From positions 372,001-436,000 of the forward strand of contig NZ_BMIH01000002.1 of the NCBI RefSeq assembly GCF_014641735.1: a stretch of 64,000 bases of DNA. Reading direction: 5' to 3'. The notes under the pieces were generated by a model. It had not been told where the DNA came from. It worked only from the letters and a program-made list of their open reading frames with translations, and searched no databases. This document shows positions 1-6,811 of the stretch, piece after piece. The stretch is from Sphingomonas metalli. Its GTDB lineage: Bacteria > Pseudomonadota > Alphaproteobacteria > Sphingomonadales > Sphingomonadaceae. The position numbers were made by a program, and so were the translations under genes. Numbering within the stretch: the first letter of the stretch is position 1; each line of letters starts with the position of its first letter.

Positions 1-237
1 GTGGGGCGCGAGGGCATGTCGATGCCGATGCTCGACGCGATGGGCGCGGCGCTGACCGCAGCCGAGGGTCCGGTCCTCGCCTATTGCCGGTCGGGCACCC
101 GGTCCTGCAATCTCTGGGCGCTGGCGGCGGCGAAGGGCGGCCGCGACCCCGCGCTGCTGGTCGGCCAGGCGGCGCATGCGGGCTATGATCTTTCGGCGCT
201 GCGGCCGACGCTGGACGCGCTGGCGAACGGACAGTGA
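1..237 (+). CDS. TIGR01244-type phosphatase / sulfurtransferase-like protein (3' part)
   Basis: Only the C-terminal 78 residues are visible; the frame is open at the left edge, so the GTG at base 1 is probably internal. The motif YCRSGTRS (about residues 28-35) is the Cys-x5-Arg phosphate-binding loop of the small dual-specificity-phosphatase-like proteins of the TIGR01244/DUF442 group, often found beside sulfide-oxidation or beta-lactamase-fold genes. The Cys would be the nucleophile. The stop TGA overlaps the GTG start of the next gene by 4 bases, which suggests translational coupling. The family call rests on this loop and the short C-terminal helix; the substrate is unknown. Confidence 0.6.
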   Translation: MGREGMSMPMLDAMGAALTAAEGPVLAYCRSGTRSCNLWALAAAKGGRDPALLVGQAAHAGYDLSALRPTLDALANGQ

Positions 238-647
238 TCGCGATCACGCCCGAGCTGATCGCGGGAACCGCGGTGGGCGCGGGCAGTGTCGTGCTGCTGG
301 GGGGCGCCGGCTGGCTGCTGCTCCGCCGCCGCCGCCCGGCCCGGATCGAGAGCCCCGAGGATGCGGCGACCGCGGTGGAGACGGTGCTGCCCGGCACCCG
401 CGTCTCCGGCGCCGTGGTGGGGGCGGACGGGATCGGCGCGCTGGCGGTGACCGAGGACGGGCGCGTCGCGGCCGTCAAGCGGCTCGGGCGGCAACTGGTC
501 GCGTGCGAGGTGGCATGGCGCGCCGTGCGCTCGACCGAACGCGGCATATTGGTGGAGACGGGCGACCGGCGGCTGGGCGAGGTGGCGCTCGCCGGGGTCG
601 ATGCGCTCGACATTCGCAGGCTGGCCCCTAAATCCTTCCGCGCATGA
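234..647 (+). CDS. small membrane-anchored protein of unknown function
   Basis: A 137-residue protein starting at a GTG that overlaps the upstream stop. Residues 5-29 are one hydrophobic segment ending in LLLRRRRPAR, a typical single inner-membrane anchor with the basic side in the cytoplasm. The remaining roughly 100 residues are soluble and rich in Val, Ala and Arg, with a beta-rich pattern such as GALAVTEDGRVAAVKRLGRQ. I do not recognise the family. It sits between a phosphatase-like gene and another small membrane gene with 4-base overlaps on both sides, so the three are probably one operon. Function is not assigned. Confidence 0.6.
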   Translation: MIAITPELIAGTAVGAGSVVLLGGAGWLLLRRRRPARIESPEDAATAVETVLPGTRVSGAVVGADGIGALAVTEDGRVAAVKRLGRQLVACEVAWRAVRSTERGILVETGDRRLGEVALAGVDALDIRRLAPKSFRA

Positions 648-1024
648 CCGCCGCCAACACCGTCCACGACGTCGCCCACAGCGCCGCCACCCATGCGCGC
701 GAGGCGCCGGCGCTCTACCAGCAATTCATCCAGTGGATCGGCGACGGCACGGGCCTGCCCGACACGATCCTCCACATCCATGCCGGCATGGCCGTGCTGA
801 TGATCGCCCGGCTGGTCACCCGCCGCTCGCTGGGCAGCGTGGTGCCGCTGTCGGTGGTGATCGTGGCGGAGGCGTTCAACGAGATCATGGACCGGCTGAT
901 GTACGGCAGCTGGCGGTGGGACGACACGCTGGGCGACGTGGCGAACACGCTGTTCTGGCCGACGGCGATCTTCGTGGGGATTCGCTTGCGGCCGATGCTG
1001 GATCGGCGGCGGCGGCGGTATTGA
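644..1024 (+). CDS. small integral membrane protein, hypothetical
   Basis: A 126-residue protein whose ATG overlaps the previous stop (ATGA). It has two or three hydrophobic segments, at about residues 45-60, 65-85 and 98-118, separated by short acidic turns, and ends in an Arg-rich cytoplasmic tail (MLDRRRRRY). The spacing of charged residues around the helices (AEAFNEIMDRLMYGSWRWDDTLGD) resembles small VanZ-like or DUF-type membrane proteins, but I cannot name the family. It is the last gene of the small operon; downstream lie a poly-C run and an inverted repeat. The reading frame is secure from the overlap, the function is not. Confidence 0.6.
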   Translation: MTAANTVHDVAHSAATHAREAPALYQQFIQWIGDGTGLPDTILHIHAGMAVLMIARLVTRRSLGSVVPLSVVIVAEAFNEIMDRLMYGSWRWDDTLGDVANTLFWPTAIFVGIRLRPMLDRRRRRY

Positions 1025-1041
1025 GGGGCGACAAAAGCCAT

Positions 1042-1056
1042 CCCCCCCCCCCCCCC
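1042..1056. repeat. poly-C homopolymer tract (15 C)
   Basis: Fifteen consecutive C residues lie 18 bases after the stop at 1024 and directly before an inverted repeat. Tracts like this change length easily, but this one is outside coding sequence and not in an obvious promoter. Confidence 0.9.
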
Positions 1057-1156
1057 GTTCGCACCGGGCTTGTCGAAGCGCTGTTCTTCGCGCCGCAAGC
1101 GCTGATGCCCGGCGAAGAAGAGTACATTGCTTCGACTTCGCTCAGCACGAACGGGT
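1057..1156. repeat. intergenic inverted repeat, CGTTCGTGCTGAGC family, degenerate copy
   Basis: The left arm reads like CCCGTTCG...CTTGTCGAAGC and the right arm GCTTCGACTTCGCTCAGCACGAACGGG. The arms are imperfect inverted copies around a GC-rich loop. A better preserved member lies at 30167-30276. It sits between convergent genes (stops at 1024 and 1203), a usual place for REP-like palindromes, and may act as a transcription barrier. Confidence 0.75.
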
Positions 1157-1202
1157 GTGAGTGACGGGAAGAAGGTATTGGTGGCCGGACGCTTGCCCCC
1201 CC

Positions 1203-2480
1203 TCAGAACCAGCTCACCACCAGCGCCAGCGTCGCCAGCGCCGTCACCGAGGTCGTCCCCCAGCCTGCCACCGTCAGCAGCCGGCCGTTGCGCCGCGCGC
1301 CCATCATCCGCCTATCGCCCGTCATCAGCATCATCATCGCGAGCAGCGGCGGGACGGAGAAGCCCTGGACGATCCCGGACAGGACCAGCGCGCGCATCGG
1401 GTTCACGCCGAGGAAGTTGAGCCCCGCCGCGACGACCGTCACGATCACAATCAGCCCGTAGAACAGCCGCGCCTCGGCCGGGCTGTCGTGCAGGCTCCCC
1501 TCGCGCCCCAGCCCCTGCACCAGGTCATAGGCCGCGCCCGTCGTCATCACCGGCACGGCGAGGAAGCCGACGCCGACCACGCCCAGCGCGAACAGCCATT
1601 TGGCGAAGGGGCCGGCCAGCGGCTCCAGCGCGCCGGCCGCCTGCGCGGCGCTGTCGATCTGCCGGATGCCGGCCGGGTGCAGCGTCGCGGCGGTGGAGAG
1701 GATGATGAAATACAGGATGATATTGGCAAAGACCATACCGACCAGCACGTCGCGCCGGGTCCGCGCCAGCTCGCGCCGGCTGGCGCCCCGGCGCTGGCCG
1801 GGTGTGGTCAGCCCGTCGGCGATCTGCTCCTCGACCTCCTGGTTCGACTGCCAGGTATAGACATAGGCCGACAGCGAGGTGCCGATGCACGCCACCACCA
1901 TGGCGAGGAAATCCGACGACAGGCGGATCTGCGGGCTGAGCGTCGCGCGGATCACGGTGCCCCAGTCCGGCTGCGCCATGATCGCGGCGGCGACGTAGGC
2001 GAACAGCGCGAGCGTCAGCCAGCGGAAGATGCGGCGGAGCAGTTCGTAGCTGCCGAACAGCTGGAACAGCGCCGCGCCGGCCGCCACCGCCACGACGATC
2101 GCCGGGACGGGGATCGGCACCAGCAGGTTGAGCGCCGCGCCGACGCCGCCGAGATTGGCGGCGGCTTCGATCACATTGCCGGTGAAGGCGCCGATCATCA
2201 GCGGGTGAAGCAGCCAGCGCGGGTAGCGGTCGCGGATCGCCGCGAACAGTCCCTTGCCATAGACCCGCCCGAGCTTCGCCGAGAGATAGGTGACGACGAA
2301 CATCATCGGCAGCAGCACCGGTGCGATCCAGAGGAAGGCGAAACCGAACCGCGCACCCGCGCTGGCATAGGTACCGATCGCGGAGGGATCGTCGTCCGCC
2401 GCGCCGGTGATCACGCCGGTGCCCAGCCGCCGTAACAGGCCGACCTGTCGTGTCCCGTCCCGCCTGTCGCCCTGCGCCAT
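1203..2480 (-). CDS. Nramp-family divalent metal transporter, atypical
   Basis: A 425-residue protein with about ten or eleven hydrophobic helices. The first helix carries DDDPSAIGTYASAGARFG, the place where Nramp proteins bind metal in TM1, so the fold assignment is good. Two signature sites differ from classic MntH/DMT1: the DPGN of TM1 is DDPS and the TM6 MPH site is replaced by VMTTGAAY. This points to a Nramp-related branch whose ion may not be Mn or Fe. A frame-consistent start exists farther upstream, but it would place the amtB terminator inside the gene. The ATG at 2480 has AGGA seven bases before it and was chosen. Confidence 0.8.
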   Translation of the reverse strand: MAQGDRRDGTRQVGLLRRLGTGVITGAADDDPSAIGTYASAGARFGFAFLWIAPVLLPMMFVVTYLSAKLGRVYGKGLFAAIRDRYPRWLLHPLMIGAFTGNVIEAAANLGGVGAALNLLVPIPVPAIVVAVAAGAALFQLFGSYELLRRIFRWLTLALFAYVAAAIMAQPDWGTVIRATLSPQIRLSSDFLAMVVACIGTSLSAYVYTWQSNQEVEEQIADGLTTPGQRRGASRRELARTRRDVLVGMVFANIILYFIILSTAATLHPAGIRQIDSAAQAAGALEPLAGPFAKWLFALGVVGVGFLAVPVMTTGAAYDLVQGLGREGSLHDSPAEARLFYGLIVIVTVVAAGLNFLGVNPMRALVLSGIVQGFSVPPLLAMMMLMTGDRRMMGARRNGRLLTVAGWGTTSVTALATLALVVSWF

Positions 2481-2534
2481 GCCGCGGTCCTGCACCACCG
2501 TGCCGCGGCGTCCTACGATGCAGGTTACGTCGAC

Positions 2535-2570
2535 GAAAAAAGGGCCCGGTACGTCGCCGTACCGGGCCTT
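2535..2570 (-). terminator. intrinsic terminator of glnK-amtB
   Basis: An 11-bp perfect stem (2543-2553 with 2558-2568) with loop TCGC is followed on the minus strand by six T residues (2541-2536). It lies 66 bases past the amtB stop, in the right orientation for that operon, and before the Nramp start. Confidence 0.92.
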
Positions 2571-2635
2571 CAGTATCGTCCGCAGGAGGAACGTCGGTGG
2601 GGGGCGGCCTTCTCGCCGGGCCGCCCCCGATCGGG

Positions 2636-4060
2636 TCACATATTGTAGGCGCGCTCGCCATGCTCGGCGATGTCGAGCCCCTCGGCCTCGACCTCGGCGG
2701 TCGGGCGCAGGCCCATGGTCTTGTCGAGCACGAAGAACAGCACGAAGGAGATCACGCCCGAGAAGACGAGGGTGAAGACCACGGCCTTGATCTGGATCCA
2801 GACCTGCGCGGCGATGCTGTAGGTCGCCGGGTCGAAGGTTGCCGGCAGGACGTTGTAGTCGAACACGCCCTGGCCACCGAGAGACGGCGCGGCGACGATG
2901 CCGGTCGCGATCGCGCCGACGATGCCGCCGACGCAGTGGACGCCGAACACGTCGAGGCTGTCGTCATAGCCCAGCTTGTTCTTCACGGTCGTCACGAAGA
3001 CGAAGCAGACGCCGCTCGCCACCGCACCCAGGACGATCGAGGTCATGGGATGGGCAAAGCCTGCCGCCGGGGTGATGGCGACGAGGCCCGCGACCACGCC
3101 CGAGGCCGCGCCGAGGAGCGAGGGCTTCTTGTGGACGATCTGCTCGATCAGCGCCCAGGCCACGCCCGCCGCCGCCGTGGCGGTGAAGGTGTTGATGAAG
3201 GCGACCGCGGTGACCGCGTTCGATTCGAGGTTGGAGCCGGCGTTGAACCCGAACCAGCCGATCCACAGCAGGCTGGCGCCGATCATGGTCATCACCAGCG
3301 AGTGGGGCGGCATCGGCTCGGCCTTGTAGCCGCGGCGCTTGCCGATCACGAGGCAGCCCATCAGGCCCGCGATGCCGGCGTTGATGTGGACGACGGTGCC
3401 GCCGGCGAAGTCGAGCGCACCCCAGCCCCAGAGCAGGCCGTGATCGTCAGGGGCGCCGGGCTGGAAGTCCGGGCCCGGCCAGTACCAGACCATGTGGGCC
3501 ATCGGGAAATAGACGAGCGTCAGCCACAGCACCGTGAAGACGATCAGCGGCGTGAACTTCACCCGCTCCGCGAAGGCGCCGACGATCAGCGCCGGCGTGA
3601 TGCAGGCGAAGGTCATCTGGAAGATCACGAAGACCAGCTCGGGCAGATAGACGCCGTTCGAGAAGGTCGCGGCGAAGGTGGTCGCGTCGACGCCCTGCAG
3701 CCCGATCTTGGAGAAGCCGCCGACGAAGCTGTTGAGCCCGCCGCCGTTGGTGAAGGCCATGGAATAGCCCCAGCTGACCCAGACCAGCGAGGCGACGCAG
3801 ACGATCGTCAGCACCTGCATCAGCACCGACAGCATGTTCTTGGCGCGCACCAGGCCGCCATAGAAGAGGGCGAGGCCCGGCACCGACATCATCAGCACGA
3901 AGGCGGTGGAGACGAGCATCCAGCTCACGTCGCCCTTGTTGACCATCGCCGCGGTCGGCACGACCGGCGCGGCCGGAGCCGCCCCTTGCGCGAACGCGGG
4001 CAGAGCGGCGAGCGCCGCGACGCCGAGGGCCGCAGCCCCGGCGAGCTTCCCGATTTTCAT
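2636..4060 (-). CDS. amtB: ammonium transporter AmtB
   Basis: A 474-residue Amt-family channel for ammonium in the inner membrane. It starts with a cleavable signal-like segment (MKIGKLAGAAALGVAALAAL...AFAQG), common in proteobacterial Amt proteins, followed by eleven expected helices. Family landmarks are visible: SWMLVSTAFVLMMSVPGLALFYGGLVR near the N-terminus, the AFAERVKFTPLIVF stretch, a HINAG segment and a DDSLDVFGVHCVGGI segment holding one pore histidine. The start was set at 4060, with GGGGGG just upstream. It lies 17 bases after glnK, the usual glnK-amtB pair in which the PII protein plugs the channel under nitrogen excess. Transcription should come from the sigma-54 promoter before glnK. 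Confidence 0.96.
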   Translation of the reverse strand: MKIGKLAGAAALGVAALAALPAFAQGAAPAAPVVPTAAMVNKGDVSWMLVSTAFVLMMSVPGLALFYGGLVRAKNMLSVLMQVLTIVCVASLVWVSWGYSMAFTNGGGLNSFVGGFSKIGLQGVDATTFAATFSNGVYLPELVFVIFQMTFACITPALIVGAFAERVKFTPLIVFTVLWLTLVYFPMAHMVWYWPGPDFQPGAPDDHGLLWGWGALDFAGGTVVHINAGIAGLMGCLVIGKRRGYKAEPMPPHSLVMTMIGASLLWIGWFGFNAGSNLESNAVTAVAFINTFTATAAAGVAWALIEQIVHKKPSLLGAASGVVAGLVAITPAAGFAHPMTSIVLGAVASGVCFVFVTTVKNKLGYDDSLDVFGVHCVGGIVGAIATGIVAAPSLGGQGVFDYNVLPATFDPATYSIAAQVWIQIKAVVFTLVFSGVISFVLFFVLDKTMGLRPTAEVEAEGLDIAEHGERAYNM

Positions 4061-4077
4061 GGAACCCCCCTTCATCA

Positions 4078-4416
4078 TCACAGCGCCGAATCGTCGGTCT
4101 CGCCGGTGCGGATGCGCACGGCCTGACCGACATCGAGGACGAAGATCTTGCCGTCGCCGATCGCGCCGGTGTTGGCGGACTGCTGGATCGCCTCGACCAC
4201 CCGGTCGGCGATGCCGCTGGCGCAGACCACCTCGATCTTGATCTTGGGCACCATGTTGGTGCTGTATTCGGCCCCGCGATAGATTTCGGTCTGGCCCTTC
4301 TGGCGGCCGAAACCCTTCACCTCGGTGACCGTCATCCCCGCCACGCCCAAGGTGGTGAGGGCTTCCCTCACCTCGTCGAGCTTGAACGGCTTGATGACCG
4401 CAATGACCAGCTTCAT
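4078..4416 (-). CDS. glnK: nitrogen regulatory PII protein GlnK/GlnB
   Basis: A 112-residue PII signalling protein, the exact usual length. It begins MKLVIAVIKPFKLDEVREAL, and the T-loop carries RGAEYS with Tyr51, the classical uridylylation site. The C-terminal part has the GDGKIFV nucleotide-binding signature. PII trimers bind ATP/ADP and 2-oxoglutarate and control AmtB and nitrogen regulators. The start at 4416 restores the family N-terminus and leaves a GGGGG ribosome site; the longer upstream frame is not conserved. It is first in a two-gene operon with amtB and has a sigma-54 promoter about 40-56 bases upstream, so it should be induced on nitrogen limitation through NtrC. Confidence 0.97.
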   Translation of the reverse strand: MKLVIAVIKPFKLDEVREALTTLGVAGMTVTEVKGFGRQKGQTEIYRGAEYSTNMVPKIKIEVVCASGIADRVVEAIQQSANTGAIGDGKIFVLDVGQAVRIRTGETDDSAL

Positions 4417-4455
4417 CCCGCCCCCTTCTTTCGCAAGAGTGTCCGGGGACTGGCA

Positions 4456-4472
4456 TCGCAAGCGTCGTGCCA
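4456..4472 (-). promoter_or_regulatory. sigma-54 (RpoN) -24/-12 promoter of glnK-amtB
   Basis: The minus strand reads TGGCACGACGCTTGCGA, matching TGGCAC-N5-TTGC at every defining base, with the GG and GC dinucleotides at the required spacing. It lies 40-56 bases before the glnK ATG. I found no convincing NtrC site upstream by eye. Confidence 0.88.
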
Positions 4473-4561
4473 GTTGCGCGCTGCCCTGTCGCCGCGCGGC
4501 GGAGGTCGCTCAGGCCGTAACGAAGCAGTAACTTTTCGGGCAGTTCGGCGCAGATGCCTGT

Positions 4562-4762
4562 TTATTGGGCAGCGAGGATTGCCTGCGCCGCGGCAAGGTC
4601 CTCGTCATCGATCATCACCCGCACCGGGATCAGCAGCCAGCTGCCATCCGCGATGCTCGCGCCGCCATCGAAGGTGACGGCGGGGATCCCCTCCGCCTCC
4701 AGCCGCCCGACGATGATATGCGCCTCGTTGCGCGAAAAGCGGCCGAGTTCGACGAGGTTCAT
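4562..4762 (-). CDS. DUF2007-type putative signal-transducing protein
   Basis: A 66-residue protein starting MNLVELGRFSRNEAHIIVGRLEAEGIPA and ending in a DDEDLAAAQAILAAQ helix. This is the layout of the small DUF2007 proteins (a beta-alpha-beta fold related to the PII/ACT shape, one Leu-rich helix after the first strand). The ATG at 4762 has GGAAGG six bases before it; an upstream ATG at 4786 lacks such a site. It is divergent from ccdA, whose -35 box starts 14 bases from this start codon. No enzyme motif is present, and the role is unknown. Confidence 0.7.
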   Translation of the reverse strand: MNLVELGRFSRNEAHIIVGRLEAEGIPAVTFDGGASIADGSWLLIPVRVMIDDEDLAAAQAILAAQ

Positions 4763-4775
4763 GGCATCGCCTTCC

Positions 4776-4804
4776 TTGACGAGCATCTATCGTGCGCATA
4801 TCTT
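4776..4804 (+). promoter_or_regulatory. sigma-70 promoter of ccdAB
   Basis: TTGACG (4776-4781), a 17-base spacer and TATCTT (4799-4804). The ATG of ccdA starts at 4811, only six bases after the -10 box, where transcription should begin, so the mRNA is probably leaderless. A GCGC-containing near-repeat (TGCGCATA / TGCGCGTA) spans the -10 region and could be the CcdAB operator. Confidence 0.65.
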
Positions 4805-4810
4805 GCGCGT

Positions 4811-5056
4811 ATGAAGCACGAGGATATTTCCGCAAGCCGCCGGCGTCCCGTCAACGTCTCGCTGGACACGGGGATCGTCGATGCCGCGCGAAAGGCGGGC
4901 ATCAACCTGTCGCGTGTGACCGAGGCCGCGCTGCGCGTTGCTGTCAAAAAGGCCGAGGAACAGCGTTGGCGGGAAGAAAACAGAGAAAGCATCGCGCGCT
5001 TCAACGCATGGTACGCTGAAAACGGCGACCCGCTCGCGCATTTGCCGGCTCTCTGA
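4811..5056 (+). CDS. ccdA: CcdA-family antitoxin
   Basis: An 81-residue CcdA-type protein. The N-terminal half (about residues 12-45, RRPVNVSLDTGIVDAARKAG then INLSRVTEAAL) is a ribbon-helix-helix DNA-binding dimer domain. The charged C-terminal half, ending in NAWYAENGDPLAHLPAL, is the disordered segment that wraps around CcdB; the W-Y-x-E-N-G motif is typical. No Shine-Dalgarno sequence precedes the ATG, and a promoter -10 box ends six bases upstream. The stop overlaps the ccdB start by one base (TGATG), so the two are coupled. The CcdA-CcdB complex usually represses its own promoter. Confidence 0.92.
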   Translation: MKHEDISASRRRPVNVSLDTGIVDAARKAGINLSRVTEAALRVAVKKAEEQRWREENRESIARFNAWYAENGDPLAHLPAL

Positions 5057-5346
5057 TGGCGCAGTTCGATGCGGTCAAAGTGACGGGCGGGGTCATTGCG
5101 CTGGACTGCCAGTCCGATTTCCTGGCCGATCTAGACACCCGCTTCGTGGTGCCCCTGCGGGCGACCAAACAGGTCGATCTTCCGCGGTTGACACCGACAT
5201 TCGACGTTGACGGCGAGAGGCTCACCATGATCACGCCGCTTGCCCGCAGCATAAACAAGCGGGACATACTCGGTATCGTCGTATCCTTGTCCGAGCACGA
5301 ATACGACATCAAGGCGGCCCTGGATTTGTTGATCACCGGCTTCTGA
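5056..5346 (+). CDS. ccdB: CcdB-family toxin
   Basis: A 96-residue CcdB-fold protein (family about 100 residues). It starts MAQFDAVKVTGG and contains FVVPLRATKQVDLPRLTPTF and GERLTMITPLARSI, the conserved core. In plasmid F, CcdB poisons DNA gyrase through the C-terminal Trp-Gly-Ile. Here the end is DLLITGF, so the tryptophan is missing and only Gly followed by a bulky residue remains. The fold call is secure, but gyrase poisoning cannot be assumed. It is convergent with tldD, leaving only six bases between stops. The pair may be a chromosomal toxin-antitoxin module or a remnant with altered target affinity. Confidence 0.9.
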   Translation: MAQFDAVKVTGGVIALDCQSDFLADLDTRFVVPLRATKQVDLPRLTPTFDVDGERLTMITPLARSINKRDILGIVVSLSEHEYDIKAALDLLITGF

Positions 5347-5352
5347 CGCGCC

Positions 5353-6777
5353 TCACCCCGTCGCCGTCCCCCCGACGGTCAGCCCCTCTACCAGCAGCGT
5401 CGGCTGGCCCACGCCCGCCGGCACGCTCTGCCCGCCCTTGCCGCAGACGCCGATGCCTTCGTCGAGGGCGAAGTCGTTGCCGATGCCGGTCACCTTGGTG
5501 AGCACCGTGGGGCCGTCGCCGATCAGCGTCGCGCCCTTGATCGGCGCGCCGATCCGGCCGTCCTCGATCCGGTACGCCTCCGTGCAGGAGAAGACGAACT
5601 TGCCCGAGACGATATCGACCTGGCCGCCGCCGAAGCTCTTGGCGAAGATCCCCTTCTTCACGCGGCCGAGCAGCTCGGCGGGATCGTCGCGGCCGGCCTT
5701 CATGAAGGTGTTGGTCATGCGCGGCATCGGTGCGTGCGCATAGCTTTCGCGGCGGCCGTTGCCGGTCGCGGGCACGCCCATCAGCCGGGCGTTGAGCCGG
5801 TCCTGCATATAGCCCTTGAGGATGCCGTCCTCGATCAGCACCGTCTCGCGCGTCGGCGTGCCCTCGTCATCGATGGTCAGCGAACCGCGGCGGTCGGCGA
5901 TCGAGCCGTCGTCGACGATGGTGATGCCGGGCGCGGCCACCCGCTCGCCGATCCGGCCGGAAAAGGCGGACGTGCCCTTGCGGTTGAAGTCGCCCTCCAG
6001 CCCGTGGCCGATCGCCTCGTGGAGCAGCACGCCCGGCCAGCCCGCCCCGAGCAGCACCGTCATCTCGCCCGCGGGCGCGGCGACCGATTCCAGGTTCACC
6101 AGCGCCTGCGCCAGCGCCTCGTCGATCCCGCGGTTCCACACCGACGGGTCGAGCAGCCGGTCGTAGAGATAGCGGCCGCCGATCCCGAACGTCCCCGTCT
6201 CGCGCCGGCCGTTCGACTCCACGACGATCTGGATGTTGAGCCGCACCAGCGGGCGCACATCGGTGGCGAGGAAGCCGTCGGGGCGGACGATCTCCACCAC
6301 GCTCCAGCTGCCCGACAGGCCGACCGAGACCTGAGCGACGCGCGGGTCGCGCGCGCGGGCGGCGGCGTCGATCGTCTGGCACAGGTTCACCTTGTCGGCG
6401 AAGGGCACGAGGTCTAGCGGATCGGTGTCGGTATAGAGCCGCGCATTGGTCCGCTGCGGCGCGGGCGCCCGCGGCGCGGTGGCGGGATCGATCAGCGCCA
6501 TGGTCTGACCGGCCCGGCGGATCGCGTCCGCGCTCAGCTCGCTGGCATGGGCGAAGGCGGTCATCTCGCCCGACACCGCACGCAGGCCGAAGCCGGCATT
6601 GGTGTCGTAGCTCGCCGTCTTCAGCCGTCCGTCGTCGAAGCCGAACGCCTCGGTCCGGCGATATTGCAGGAAGAGTTCGCCGTCATCGGCCCGCCCCAGC
6701 GCCTCGGCGGTCAGTGCCTGGGCGGTGTCGGGCGAAAGCTCGCGGTAGAGAAACGCGCGCGGATCCTGATAGGTCAT
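5353..6777 (-). CDS. tldD: metalloprotease TldD
   Basis: A 474-residue TldD, full length. The zinc site HEAIGH lies at about residue 253, followed by GLEGDFNRKGTSAFSGRIGERVA, the family signature. The protein forms a heterodimer with TldE/PmbA that unfolds and degrades flexible peptides, for example in microcin B17 maturation and CcdA turnover. The C-terminus carries the expected GKGGQSVPAGVGQPTLLVEGLTVGGT. That it lies next to ccdAB is striking, because TldD was linked to CcdA degradation in E. coli. tmRNA or pmbA are not in the window. The start at 6777 gives the usual N-terminus. Confidence 0.95.
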   Translation of the reverse strand: MTYQDPRAFLYRELSPDTAQALTAEALGRADDGELFLQYRRTEAFGFDDGRLKTASYDTNAGFGLRAVSGEMTAFAHASELSADAIRRAGQTMALIDPATAPRAPAPQRTNARLYTDTDPLDLVPFADKVNLCQTIDAAARARDPRVAQVSVGLSGSWSVVEIVRPDGFLATDVRPLVRLNIQIVVESNGRRETGTFGIGGRYLYDRLLDPSVWNRGIDEALAQALVNLESVAAPAGEMTVLLGAGWPGVLLHEAIGHGLEGDFNRKGTSAFSGRIGERVAAPGITIVDDGSIADRRGSLTIDDEGTPTRETVLIEDGILKGYMQDRLNARLMGVPATGNGRRESYAHAPMPRMTNTFMKAGRDDPAELLGRVKKGIFAKSFGGGQVDIVSGKFVFSCTEAYRIEDGRIGAPIKGATLIGDGPTVLTKVTGIGNDFALDEGIGVCGKGGQSVPAGVGQPTLLVEGLTVGGTATG

Positions 6778-6811
6778 GGCCGGAATATAGGGCGTCCGCG
6801 GCGCGGGTCCA

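Noticed and set aside
234..247. Perfect palindrome GTGATCGCGATCAC, possible operator
   Set aside because: It coincides with the first codons of the second gene (VIAIT), so it is explained by coding sequence in GC-rich DNA and has no promoter next to it.
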